Shown here: positions 43,715 through 52,738 of the stretch, piece after piece
Layout of the letters: every line of letters starts with the position of its first letter
How positions within the stretch are numbered: the stretch's first letter is position 1
Source of the DNA: Paracoccus yibinensis
Lineage (GTDB): Bacteria; Pseudomonadota; Alphaproteobacteria; Rhodobacterales; Rhodobacteraceae
Direction of reading: 5' to 3'
Assembly (NCBI RefSeq): GCF_030846195.1
Contig: NZ_JAVCWH010000009.1
Span: forward strand, 21,001 to 85,000
Length of the DNA stretch: 64,000 nt
Translations under genes and position numbers: made by a program
The notes under the pieces: model-generated
Told to the model about the DNA's origin: nothing
Database searches by the model: none
Seen by the model: the letters and a program-made list of their open reading frames with translations, nothing else

Positions 43715-44770
43715 TCAGCCTCGCCCCAGTGCATCGGCTATCGCGCCGATGCCGAGCGAGCGGTCCGTGGCAGCGACCGAGCGCTCGGCGTGGCGCTCCT
43801 GCCCGGTCAGGGCGCGGATGGCGTCGATCGTTTCGGGGATTACGATCGCCTGGTTGTCGACCATGTAGGCGTAGAAGAGCTCGTCGCCTTCGACCCTCAG
43901 CATGTCAGCCCAGAGCGCCACCTCGTAGAGGTTGTCGTGGGGGCGCCCGAGGTCGGCCATCATCTCCTTGACGGCGTTGATCGCCGAAAGGCCGTCGCCG
44001 ATCTCGACGAGCGCGATCCGCGAGGAGGCGCGGAACGAGTTGAGCACCTCGTCCTTGCTCGCGGCGCGGGTCAGCTGCACGGTCCAGTAGTGCAGATGCG
44101 CCAGCGTTTGCGGCACCTTCACCGCCATCGTCAGGACGTCCAGCTCGGGGTCGACGCTTTGCGCGTCAGGTCCTTGATGGCTCGGGATTTCGGGTTCGGG
44201 CACCAGCGTGTTCATGATGCCGCCGAGATGGCTCTCCCACGGGTCGGTGGCCCGCCGCAGCAAAGTCCCGCGGGCCTTCCGGAGCAGCCCGGCGCGCTTG
44301 AGCGCCGTCAGCGTTCGGACCGTCGATGTCGTGTTGCACGAGACGACGCGGGTACAGTCGCGGCCGATCGCGCTCTCATAGTTCGCGTCAGCGACGAAGG
44401 AATGGCCGGTGACCTCGTGCTTCTCGCCGCCCTGGAGGATGAACTTGGCGTTCTTCTGCCGGTAGACTGCAACATTCCTTGCGGCCACGTTTTTCGGCGT
44501 GCAGTCGACGACCACGTCTGCGGTTTCCAGCAGATCGCCAAGAGCGCCCGCGAGGTCGAGCCCCGCCTTTCGCATCGGATCAAGCCGTTCTTCCGTGGCG
44601 GCGAAGATGGCGTAGCCCTTGGCCCCTGCCACTCGAATGCGCCAGTCGGATGCGATATCGGCGATGCCGGCCAGCTCCATATCGTCTTGGAGGGCAATTG
44701 CGTCAGCGACCCGTTTGCCAATCACTCCGTAGCCGTTGACAGCGACGCGCGTTCTCGCTTGCTGGGTCAT
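43715..44770 (-). CDS. Type II (archaeal-type) glyceraldehyde-3-phosphate dehydrogenase
   Basis: 351 residues from the ATG at 44770 (AAAGGAGTAAAG site). Rossmann start VNGYGVIGKRVADAI, catalytic SCNTTSTVR (Cys145), and DPWESHLGGIMN and TVQLTRAAS blocks belong to the archaeal class II GAPDH, unrelated in detail to the usual bacterial GapA. Oxidises glyceraldehyde-3-phosphate, using NAD(P). Sits 210 bases upstream of the CopB ATPase. Could take up the triose phosphate made by the phosphoketolase. Confidence 0.9.
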   Translation of the reverse strand: MTQQARTRVAVNGYGVIGKRVADAIALQDDMELAGIADIASDWRIRVAGAKGYAIFAATEERLDPMRKAGLDLAGALGDLLETADVVVDCTPKNVAARNVAVYRQKNAKFILQGGEKHEVTGHSFVADANYESAIGRDCTRVVSCNTTSTVRTLTALKRAGLLRKARGTLLRRATDPWESHLGGIMNTLVPEPEIPSHQGPDAQSVDPELDVLTMAVKVPQTLAHLHYWTVQLTRAASKDEVLNSFRASSRIALVEIGDGLSAINAVKEMMADLGRPHDNLYEVALWADMLRVEGDELFYAYMVDNQAIVIPETIDAIRALTGQERHAERSVAATDRSLGIGAIADALGRG

Positions 44771-45016
44771 GATCTTTACTCCTTTGCTCTGTTGGTTCGC
44801 CGCGCCCGGCTTCGCGGACAGGCTCTGGGGACGGCGTGGGGCGAAAGGCCCGAATGTTCCGCGGCCGGACGGTGGTTTGCTGTAAGAGGATGCCGTTGGA
44901 CGGAACGATAGCAGTCGCGATCTCTCCGAGCCCGAAGCCGGGAAGGCCGGCGCCGAATGCAAAATCGACACGCTCGCTCGCGTGAGGGGCCGGCGGCAGG
45001 AGATCGGCGTGGCCCC

Positions 45017-45664
45017 TCATGTCCGCTCCATCCGGCGCCGACGCGGCACAAACGCCGGCACCGTCGCGGCGTAACGCCGCCAGGCGGCGCCGAACTCCAC
45101 CTCTGCCTGCTGTTCCTCACTGCGGGCCAGGCGCACGTACATCGCGACCAGGACCGGGAACATGGCGAGGGTCAGCAGCGTCGGCCATTGCAGCAGGAAG
45201 CCGAGCAGGACGAGGACGAAGCCCGCGTATTGCGGATGCCGGATGTGCCCATAGGGGCCGCCGGTGGCGAGCGTGCCGGACCGCTGCGCCGTGTAGAGGA
45301 CGCGCCACGCTGCCCCGATCAGCATGAAGCCCGCCCCGATCAACACGAAACTCATAAGGTGGAAGGGTCCGAAGTGCGGGTTGGCCTTCCAGCCGAACAG
45401 CATCTCGAGCAGGTGTCCGGCGTCATGCGACAGCCAGTCGACGCCGGGATAGCGGGTCTGAAGCCAACCGGAGAGCAGATAGAGCGTCAGCGGAAAGCCG
45501 TACATCTCCGTGAAGAGCGCGACAATGAACGCGCTGAACGCGCCGAACGAGCGCCAGTCGCGCGCGGTCTGCGGCTTGAAGAAGCTGAACGCGAACAGGA
45601 CGAAGATCGCCGAGTTGACGATGACGAGTACCCACAGGCCGTAGGCAGAACCTGTTTCGGTCAT
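45017..45664 (-). CDS. Isoprenylcysteine methyltransferase-family membrane protein, second copy
   Basis: 215 residues from the ATG at 45664, with about six hydrophobic segments and the ICMT-like TGGPYGHIRHPQYAGFVLV signature and EFG..WRRYAATVPAFVP end. Same superfamily as the 4892-5503 gene but not a close copy. Overlaps the stop of DUF2933 by four bases. Role in metal clusters unknown. Confidence 0.8.
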   Translation of the reverse strand: MTETGSAYGLWVLVIVNSAIFVLFAFSFFKPQTARDWRSFGAFSAFIVALFTEMYGFPLTLYLLSGWLQTRYPGVDWLSHDAGHLLEMLFGWKANPHFGPFHLMSFVLIGAGFMLIGAAWRVLYTAQRSGTLATGGPYGHIRHPQYAGFVLVLLGFLLQWPTLLTLAMFPVLVAMYVRLARSEEQQAEVEFGAAWRRYAATVPAFVPRRRRMERT

Positions 45665-45906
45665 TTCTCGTCTCCGCGGCCTGACCCGCCGCCATGACCG
45701 TGACCGCCGCGATGCATGAACAGATGCATCACAAAACAACCGACGAGCAGCAGAACGAGGCTCGCATTGCCGGCGAACAGGTGGATCCGATGCTCGTACG
45801 CGAGCAAAAACGCCGCCACTGCGAGGAATGCGACGAGGGTGAAGCCGGTTCGGCTTCTCCAGAAGCTGCCGCTCGGCTGCGGCTCATGTTTGCCATGATT
45901 ATCCAT
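45661..45906 (-). CDS. DUF2933 small membrane protein
   Basis: 81 residues from the ATG at 45906. Two hydrophobic segments (about 19-36 and 41-61) with the DUF2933 pattern AYEHRIHLFAG...LVGCFVMHLFMHRGGHGH and a His/Gly-rich tail. DUF2933 genes are common in copper and mixed-metal islands. Coupled to the ICMT-like gene by overlap. Confidence 0.82.
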   Translation of the reverse strand: MDNHGKHEPQPSGSFWRSRTGFTLVAFLAVAAFLLAYEHRIHLFAGNASLVLLLVGCFVMHLFMHRGGHGHGGGSGRGDEK

Positions 45907-46083
45907 CGCGGCTTTCCCCTTTTGGGTCCGTATTTCGGCAGCCGGAGTGGCTGCCATATCCTTGCATCGCGTTCGAGCGGCTTCGCGTTGATGCATAGGC
46001 GCCTTGCGACATCAGCATGCTTGTGCCTCCTTCTTGCCCATGTCAGGACGCCGAGGATCCGGCGTCCTCTGCCGTCGCCTGAC

Positions 46084-47559
46084 CTATGCGCCGACCACGA
46101 ATTCGGTCATCATTCCCGTCGCAAGATGCGGCATGTGGTGGCAATGAAGCATCCAGCGCGCAGCCTCGCCGGCGTCGAGCGCGATATCGACCATCGACAT
46201 CGGAGGCACGTAAACCGTATCCCGCCGCGGACCTGAGACCGCACGTCCATTCAGCCCAACGATCTGGAACACATGCCCGTGCAGATGCATCGGGTGGCCC
46301 ATCATCGACATGTTGTGGAACGACAGAACGACCCGTTCGCCGCTTCGCCCGGCGACCGGCCGGTGCTGGCCCCAGACGGCGCCGTCGATCGTCCACACGT
46401 AGGGCTGCATTGAGCCCCCGAGCATGACCACCTGGCTGCGATCGACGGGCCGTTCCGGCAAGGCGTCGAGGGCGACCAGGCGTGATTCCTGGGCAAGGTC
46501 GGCGTCGAAGGCAGGTGCGTCGGTGTCTGCCAATCCGGGCATGCGCCGCACTTCTGCCCCTTGCGTGGCGAGGACAAGGCCGGTGCGCTCTCGTGCGCCT
46601 TCGCGCAAGGCGAGAATCGGCCAGGCGCCGCCCTTGTTCGGCAGATCGATTTCCAGATCCAGGCGTTGGCCCATGGCCAGCCCGAACCGGCTGCCCGAGA
46701 TGGGCTGAACGGCATGTCCGTCTACCGCGACGAGCCGGCTCTTTGGTGTTCCGGTCTCGATCCAGAATACGGTGGCTGCGGCGGCATTGATGACCCGCAG
46801 TCGGATACGGCCGCCGCGCTCGACCTGCACCACCTCGGGGTCGGACAGGGTGCGGTCATTGGCGAGATAGGCGTCCCAATCATAGTCGTTGAGGTCCATG
46901 GCCATGCCGCCCATCGCCATGTTCCCCATCGGCATGCCTCCCGAGGCTCCGTGGTCCATGCCCGGCATCGCGCTCCTGTCTGCCATGGGCATGCTAGGTG
47001 CTGCGCCGTGCCCGCCGCCATGGCCGTCACTGATCTCGGCCAGAACCTCCTCGGGGTGCTTGAACGAAAAATCGTGCAGGAACAGCACGACCTCCTGCCG
47101 GTCGCCGATCAGGTCGTCCGGCGACCGAACGATCAGCGGCGCGGCAAGAAGCTGCATCTCCTGGATCGGCACATGGCTGTGCATCCAGAATGTGCCTGGC
47201 AGCGCCTCGAAATCGTAGGAACGGGTCTCGCCCGGCGCAAGAAGGGGCAACGGCATATCCGGCACGCCGTCCTGTGCGTTGGGCGGGATCTGGCCGTGCC
47301 AATGGATGATGGTACCCACGTCGAGATCGTTGGTCAGGTCGACCCGGAACCTCTGTCCGGGGTCGAGAACCAGACCCTGGCCGCGCGGCCCGGAAAGGCC
47401 GAGGACAGTGGCCGCGCGTCCGTCGATGTCGAGCGTGCGGGTTGCGGCAGACAAGGCAAGAGGCGCTGCCACCTGCGCCATGACGGCGCGAGGAAGATGA
47501 GCGGTGGCGAATGCCGCCGCACTTGCGGCAAGAAAGCCGCGTCGTGAAAGGGGGTTCAT
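46084..47559 (-). CDS. Multicopper oxidase (CueO/CopA type), copy 2
   Basis: 491 residues, Tat signal (SRRGFLAASA). Copper sites: IIHWHGQIPP, WMHSHVPIQ, GHPMHLHGHVF and LHCHHMPHLATGM. A Met/His-rich insert (about 190-225, MADRSAMPGMDHGASGG and GNMAMGGMAMD) is like that of CueO, where it binds substrate copper. Differs from the 26050 enzyme, which lacks the insert. Oxidises Cu(I). Confidence 0.92.
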   Translation of the reverse strand: MNPLSRRGFLAASAAAFATAHLPRAVMAQVAAPLALSAATRTLDIDGRAATVLGLSGPRGQGLVLDPGQRFRVDLTNDLDVGTIIHWHGQIPPNAQDGVPDMPLPLLAPGETRSYDFEALPGTFWMHSHVPIQEMQLLAAPLIVRSPDDLIGDRQEVVLFLHDFSFKHPEEVLAEISDGHGGGHGAAPSMPMADRSAMPGMDHGASGGMPMGNMAMGGMAMDLNDYDWDAYLANDRTLSDPEVVQVERGGRIRLRVINAAAATVFWIETGTPKSRLVAVDGHAVQPISGSRFGLAMGQRLDLEIDLPNKGGAWPILALREGARERTGLVLATQGAEVRRMPGLADTDAPAFDADLAQESRLVALDALPERPVDRSQVVMLGGSMQPYVWTIDGAVWGQHRPVAGRSGERVVLSFHNMSMMGHPMHLHGHVFQIVGLNGRAVSGPRRDTVYVPPMSMVDIALDAGEAARWMLHCHHMPHLATGMMTEFVVGA

Positions 47560-47633
47560 TGGTGTCTCCTCGGGACATTCCTGTCCCGCTCGTCAAAGGC
47601 AATGGAACGCGGCCGGCCTTGGCCGCGATGCAA

Positions 47634-47987
47634 TCAGACGAGACGGAGTTCTGGAGGGCGTTCGTTCGTACCAGGCGCCAGGCTGGCAGGGATCGTCGTG
47701 GAAGGCAGGTCCTGGCTGGCAAACCCGTAGCCGCGTATGGCGTTCCCGCTGGGCGACGGCACGAAGACCGACAGACCCGCGCAAAGGATTTCACATGCTC
47801 CAGCATGGTCTGGTGCGCAGGGTTGTTCTTGCTCACAGGAAAGCTGGGTGTCCGCCGTCTGCATCAACTCACTGACACTAACAGCATGATGGGGCTCGGC
47901 GTCCAAACCAGCAGCTTGCGCGGAAGTCACCGTCGTCATGACGACGATCGCGAACATGGCAAGCATGGTGACGAGCCGGGCAAACAT
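47634..47987 (-). CDS. Secreted Cys/His protein upstream of multicopper oxidase 2
   Basis: 117 residues from the ATG at 47987; signal peptide ending AQAAG, then Cys-rich segment (LSCEQEQPCAPDHAGACEILC) and a C terminus NERPPELRLV. Layout resembles the proteins at 29116 and 29853 (signal, Cys/His segment, terminal RPP motif), each at the head of a copper gene set. A TTG at 48035 is an alternative start. Function unknown. Confidence 0.6.
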   Translation of the reverse strand: MFARLVTMLAMFAIVVMTTVTSAQAAGLDAEPHHAVSVSELMQTADTQLSCEQEQPCAPDHAGACEILCAGLSVFVPSPSGNAIRGYGFASQDLPSTTIPASLAPGTNERPPELRLV

Positions 47988-48183
47988 ACCGTAAGTATAG
48001 ATGCTGCTTTCGAAAATGTCCAGTGCCACCGGCAACTCGCTTCAGGTAGACCCCGAATCCAGCGTGAAGCCGACCGACGTTTCGTTGTCTGCGGAGATAC
48101 AATTCTTGGGACCAAACTTTCGTAATCGCGTCCTGATCGCATCGCTCACTGGGGCTGCAATCTTGGAGGTTTTCGCTGGGTGA

Positions 48184-48567
48184 CACAGTTTCAGACCTGC
48201 GTACACCGTCGCGGCGTCTCTAGATGTCATCGAAGAGGGCCGGCAACTCTACGCTGAACAGTGTGCGGCCTGCCACGGTGTACAGTTCGAGGGGCAACCG
48301 GTCTGGAAGACACCCCTTCGGTCCGGGCGTCTCCCTGCACCACCGCACGATGCAAGCGGCCACACGTGGCACCATCCCGACAACACCCTGTTGCGGATCG
48401 TGGAGGAAGGCACCGCCGCGATCGTGGGGAACGGCTACAAGAGCGACCTGCCAGGGTTTGCCGATGTCTTCGGCGATGCCGAGATCCGCGCCATGCTCGC
48501 CTATATCCAAAATACGTGGCCGGAGCACGAACGCACCTACCAGGAGAACGTATCGCAAGCACGCTGA
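48184..48567 (+). pseudogene. Decayed cytochrome c related to copies A and B
   Basis: Reads EEGRQLYAEQCAACHG, then LPAPPHDASGHTWHHPDN and a C-terminal domain ending in WPEHERTYQENV. The heme motif CAACH and GHTWHH match the cytochromes at 18046 and 32469. No start codon is in frame after the TGA at 48181, and no anchor is present, so the 5' end has been lost or shifted. Confidence 0.65.
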
Positions 48568-48703
48568 GGCGGCCGTGTCGGTTTGGGGCACGTTCTGATC
48601 ATATGATCCGCAGACCGAACTGGCATGAGCGTTGCAGTTTCCACTCCATAAGGCTCGCTCCACGACCGTCCAGGCCGCTTCCGCTGAAGCCCACAAGGGA
48701 AAA

Positions 48704-49080
48704 ATGCAAACGAAGATCACCGCCGTTCTAGCTGTGATCGCGCCGCTGGCATCCGCTCGCACCGTCCATGCCCAGACGCAGGGAGGTGCCGCGGGCAAGT
48801 GGCACGGCTCCTGAATGTCCGCCGAAGCTGCCGACATGAGCAGCATAGGCAACATGGGCGACCATCGGGCAATGATGATGGAGGCATGAGGGCGCCGCAC
48901 GGGTTCATGATGAACGAGGATCCTGACCTTGCCTTAGCTTGTGGCATGATCCTCCATCACCAGGGTGCAGTCAGCATGGCCAAGGCCGAACTCGAGCATG
49001 GGGACGACGAAGAGAAACGCGCCCTCGTCGAAGAGATCTTCGCGGCGCAGGAGCGTGAGACCGAACAGCTCACCACCTGA
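48704..49080 (+). pseudogene. Broken DUF305 gene
   Basis: Starts well (AAGGGAAAA site, signal-like MQTKITAVLAVIAPLAS) but meets TGA at 48812. The DUF305 core NEDPDLALACGMILHHQGAVSM is found in another frame from about 48905 to 49080. So at least one nonsense and one frameshift interrupt it. Related to DUF305 genes at 24402 and 30413. Confidence 0.75.
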
Positions 49081-49334
49081 ATAGAGGCTCAGCGCCAGTA
49101 ACGTCAGGGGGGATGGCCGGCGACCGGGTCAATGGCTTAACTCACCACTCGAAAGGGGCCAGACACCCATACTGCGCGGAAACCTTGGTGTTCTCCGTTG
49201 AAGCTACCAAATAGAAGTGGGATACTGGGATCGGCATGATTGAAGAAGCCTTTGGGACCAATGTTGGTGGGATCGTCAATTGTTTACCTGGCGTGTGAAG
49301 CACGCCCGATCTTGGCGCTGCTTCGGGCAGTCCA

Positions 49335-50615
49335 TTGATGAACGGTCCTGGCTCCAGATCCCCCGATCGAGTTCATGACATCACGGACCGACTCAACAGG
49401 AACTGCTTCTGCATTACATTGGACACTCCAACGCTGCGCGAAGCCCTGGACCAAGAGGCTGGAGACCCGGCGTTTTTCGAGACGTTTATCCGCCCCAAGG
49501 CGCACCTGTTCTCGCACGTGCCGGTGTTTCTTTCAGCCGCCACCGTGGACGAGATGCGCGAGATCGCAGTGGCTGTCGAGACCACCGCACAACTCGCGGC
49601 ATATAAAGCCGCAGTCCTCTCCTGGGCGCCGGAAATCGCTCGGGTAGATCACGGCCCGCTTGGGGTGCTGATGGGCTACGACTTTCATCTTGGCGAAGAC
49701 GGTCCCCGGTTGATCGAGATCAATACCAACGCCGGCGGAGCTTTTCTCAATGCCTTCCTTGCAAGGGCGCAGCGCGCATGCTGCGCCGAAATGGATTTCC
49801 CCGCCACGTCACAAAGCTTCGAGGATGCGGCCTTTGGCATGTTCCAGAACGAATGGATTCGGCAGCGGGGAACGGGCGCGCCACAACGCATCGCCATCGT
49901 CGATGACAGTCCACCGGAACAGTATCTCTACCCTGAGTTCCTCCTCGCGCGGCAAGTTTTAGTGGGACGAGGCATCGACGCGGTCATCGCCGACGCCGGC
50001 CATCTTCGCTATGAGGATGGTCGGCTCAGCGTCGATGGTAAGACAATCGATCTCGTTTACAACCGGGTCACCGATTTCGCCCTGGATCAGCCTGAGCACA
50101 AGGCATTGCAGGAAGCCTACCGTGATGGCGCGGTTGTCGTAACGCCGAACCCGCACAACCACGCGCTCCTTGCCGACAAGCGCAACCTTTCGCTTCTTTC
50201 GAACTCCTCGACAATTGATGCATGGGGAGTCGACCCGGGAATTCGGGCCGGGCTTGCAGCCGTTCCACGCACCGTCCTGGTGGATCCCGACAATGCTGAT
50301 GCACTTTGGAAATCTCGCAAGGACCTGTTCTTCAAGCCAACCGGCGGACATGGCGGCAAGGCGGTATATCGGGGCGACAAGCTGACGAAAGGAGTCTGGG
50401 CGGAGATCGCAGGGGGCGAATACGTTGCCCAGACGCTGGTCCGCCCCAGCGAGCGCATGATCAAGATCGACGAGATTCAACAGACGCGCAAGATGGACGT
50501 GCGACTGTATACCTATGATGGCCAAGTGCTTCTGGTGGCCGCGCGCCTTTATCAGGGTCAGACCACGAACTTCAGGACGCCAGGGGGCGGGTTCGCGCCG
50601 GTGTTCGTGATCTAG
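49335..50615 (+). CDS. ATP-grasp-like ligase of unknown substrate
   Basis: 426 residues. ATP-grasp features: MGYDFHLGEDGPRLIEIN followed by TNAGGAFLN, and later KSRKDLFFKPTGGHGGKAVY as the Lys/Gly-rich nucleotide-binding loop. Distantly like glutathione-synthase or glutathionylspermidine-type enzymes. Substrate cannot be predicted. It has no obvious operon partners and lies between the decayed copper cluster and an IS. An adjacent ATG at 49338 is equally possible. Confidence 0.65.
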   Translation: MMNGPGSRSPDRVHDITDRLNRNCFCITLDTPTLREALDQEAGDPAFFETFIRPKAHLFSHVPVFLSAATVDEMREIAVAVETTAQLAAYKAAVLSWAPEIARVDHGPLGVLMGYDFHLGEDGPRLIEINTNAGGAFLNAFLARAQRACCAEMDFPATSQSFEDAAFGMFQNEWIRQRGTGAPQRIAIVDDSPPEQYLYPEFLLARQVLVGRGIDAVIADAGHLRYEDGRLSVDGKTIDLVYNRVTDFALDQPEHKALQEAYRDGAVVVTPNPHNHALLADKRNLSLLSNSSTIDAWGVDPGIRAGLAAVPRTVLVDPDNADALWKSRKDLFFKPTGGHGGKAVYRGDKLTKGVWAEIAGGEYVAQTLVRPSERMIKIDEIQQTRKMDVRLYTYDGQVLLVAARLYQGQTTNFRTPGGGFAPVFVI

Positions 50616-50617
50616 GA

Positions 50618-50827
50618 CTACAGTTGCCGCGCAAGGCAATTGGGACCAAAAGCAGGCAGGGCTCTTCGCGTCTGCGGCAGTAAGAGGCTGTCTTCATCAA
50701 CCATGCCCCAAGGCCACCAACGCTGTGGTGTAGGTTCATGGTCCTCAGGGGGAACGCAGACTAACGTCCGCGCTTTAGCGTGGGCGGCAAGGATCATGAT
50801 CAGTAGCAACGCAAGAGGGGTAATCAC
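50618..50827 (-). CDS. Small secreted protein
   Basis: 69 codons from GTG at 50827: hydrophobic signal (ITPLALLLIMILAAHAKA), then a short mature part with VCVPPEDHEP and RWWPWGMVDEDS. No family recognised. A decayed relative at 10207-10327, next to the IS21 remnant, keeps the same signal and VPPE segment, so the frame was under selection at some time. Convergent with the ATP-grasp gene; stops 2 bases apart. Confidence 0.5.
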   Translation of the reverse strand: MITPLALLLIMILAAHAKARTLVCVPPEDHEPTPQRWWPWGMVDEDSLLLPQTRRALPAFGPNCLARQL

Positions 50828-51051
50828 AGCACTTGCTCCGTGCGTCGCCGCTCGCTCAGGCCGATCAAGCTTCCCATCAAGTTGAGCTGGCCTTGCTGGA
50901 AAGCGCGGGTCATGCCCCGTAGGTAGCCTCCTGTTGCAACCAAGTTGAAATGTCCTCGGCTGCGCAAAGTAGGAGTGTCTCACCGAGGGTGGGCAAGCAT
51001 GGCCGGGCAGGGCGGAGACATCCGCCATCGCAGCCCTGACCGGCCATGCGT

Positions 51052-51324
51052 TCAGAGCCGCAGCTTTCGACGTTCGTTTGGCGAGTAGAAGGCGCGCACG
51101 CCCTTCGTTTCGACCCGCTTCTCGAAATCCCGCCAGGCAAGACCATCGGCAAGATAGGGCGGGTTATCCGAAATCGTCAGGGTGCCGAACCTGTTCATGA
51201 CCGACAGCACCCAGCCAGGATGGATCGAAGTCCGGTAGATCTCGACAGAGAACCGGTGACCGTCGATCAGCACGTCCTGTGTCAGATCCGAGAAGATGAT
51301 CTCCGGCTCTGCGCTGTCTGCCAT
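51052..51324 (-). CDS. Small protein inside the insertion sequence
   Basis: 90 residues with no known domain (contains EIIFSDLTQDVLIDGHRFSV and VLSVMNRFGTLTISDNP). It lies between the left IS end and the transposase, on the same strand, and has coding-like composition. Possibly a passenger or helper gene of the element. Confidence 0.55.
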   Translation of the reverse strand: MADSAEPEIIFSDLTQDVLIDGHRFSVEIYRTSIHPGWVLSVMNRFGTLTISDNPPYLADGLAWRDFEKRVETKGVRAFYSPNERRKLRL

Positions 51325-51385
51325 GTTCTTGCCCTGCGTGCCCGATCAAAGCGTAGGGTATCACCGCAGATGGGCTGAGGAAGCG

Positions 51386-52738
51386 TCATTCCAGGGGTGG
51401 AGCGGCACGCGCCTTCGCCTTGCGGGCTGCCGAGGAGTTCCAGCCGTTGTTGCGGCGCCCCGTGGGCGTGTAGCGGGTCCGTTGCTTGCCGACCCGGTGC
51501 ACCTTCGGGGGAGCCTTGTCCTGCTCGGCCTTGATGTATTCCAGGACCGCGCTCAGATGCTTGTTCTCGGTGATGGCCGCATGGGTCACCCGCTGATCCT
51601 TGTCGAACACGGAGTAGGGCAGCGAGACACCCGTCCAGCGGAACTCCAGCCGGCCGTCCGCGAACTCATAGCTGTCCACGTATTTGCCCGGCAGATCGCG
51701 GGTGATCTCGTTCTCGGCCAGGATGATCCGCAGCCGGTCGTAGGAAAAGGCCAGCTGGCTGCTGACATAGCGTTCGTCGCGATAGCACAGAATGTCACGC
51801 AGCCGATCCGGTTCGACATTCAGTGGCCGATGCAGGTTGTCCGCACGGCGTGGCACCTTGGCAAACTGCGCGTTGTAGCGCGCCATGAAGCCGGGAAGAA
51901 AGGCATTGGCAGTCTCCATGTCGGAGATGCCGGCCAGCCGCAGTTCCTTGACCAGACGGTCCTGCAGGGTGCGGTTGGCGCGCTCGACGCGACCTTTTGC
52001 TTGCGAGGAGTTGGCGCACAGGATCTCGATGTTCAGTTCGTTCAAGGCCCGGCCGAACTGGGTCATCCCATAGCCTGTCCTGGCACCTTGCTTTGGCACC
52101 CGGAACACGGTGTGCTTGTCGGAGTAAAAGGCAACGGGCCGGCCATGCAGCGTCAGATACCGCTCCAGGGCTCCAAAATAGCTGAAGGTGCTCTCGGAAC
52201 GGACGAACTCCAGGTGCATCAGGGTGCTGGTGGCGTCATCGATGAACACCAACAAGGTGCAGGCCGGCCCGCGATCCTCGAACCAGCGATGATCCGAGCC
52301 GTCGATCTGGATCAGCTCGCCAAGGCACTCGCGGCGCAGGCGCGGCTGGTGGAATGTTCGGCGCTGCTTGCGCGACAGCCACAAACCCGCATCCTGCATC
52401 CACTTGCGCAAGGTCTCGCGCGACACTGTCAGCCCGTGACACTCCGCCAGCTTCTCGGCCGCCAAGGTCGGGCCAAAGTCGGCATAGCGGTCCCGAACGA
52501 GCGACATGGCAGCCTCCCGGATCGTCGGGTCGATCCGGTTGTTCGATGCCCGTCCACGTGCCTGGTGCCGGATCGCCGCCGCGCCGTCAGCCCCGAACCG
52601 CTTCAGCAGCCGGTGAACCTGTCTGCGGCTCAGGTCCAGAACATCGGCCGCACTCACGGCTGACATCCCACCTTGCAGCACCTGGCTCAGAACCTCGACC
52701 CGGTTCAGTTCCCGCTCGCTCATCATCACCCATCCCAT
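51386..52738 (-). CDS. ISNCY-family transposase
   Basis: 450 residues from the ATG at 52738 (another is at 52723). N-terminal HTH (GGMSAVSAADVLDLSRRQVHR), then a DDE integrase core with ELIQIDGSDH (first Asp), YSDKHTVF (second Asp) and KGRVERANRTLQDRL (Glu). C-terminal basic tail. The order and motifs are typical of ISNCY/IS1202-like elements. All three catalytic residues are present. Confidence 0.9.
   Translation of the reverse strand: MGWVMMSERELNRVEVLSQVLQGGMSAVSAADVLDLSRRQVHRLLKRFGADGAAAIRHQARGRASNNRIDPTIREAAMSLVRDRYADFGPTLAAEKLAECHGLTVSRETLRKWMQDAGLWLSRKQRRTFHQPRLRRECLGELIQIDGSDHRWFEDRGPACTLLVFIDDATSTLMHLEFVRSESTFSYFGALERYLTLHGRPVAFYSDKHTVFRVPKQGARTGYGMTQFGRALNELNIEILCANSSQAKGRVERANRTLQDRLVKELRLAGISDMETANAFLPGFMARYNAQFAKVPRRADNLHRPLNVEPDRLRDILCYRDERYVSSQLAFSYDRLRIILAENEITRDLPGKYVDSYEFADGRLEFRWTGVSLPYSVFDKDQRVTHAAITENKHLSAVLEYIKAEQDKAPPKVHRVGKQRTRYTPTGRRNNGWNSSAARKAKARAAPPLE

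Noticed and set aside
43493..44911. Plus-strand frame of 472 codons opposite GAPDH
   Set aside because: Overlaps a well-supported GAPDH gene; composition is of a shadow frame.
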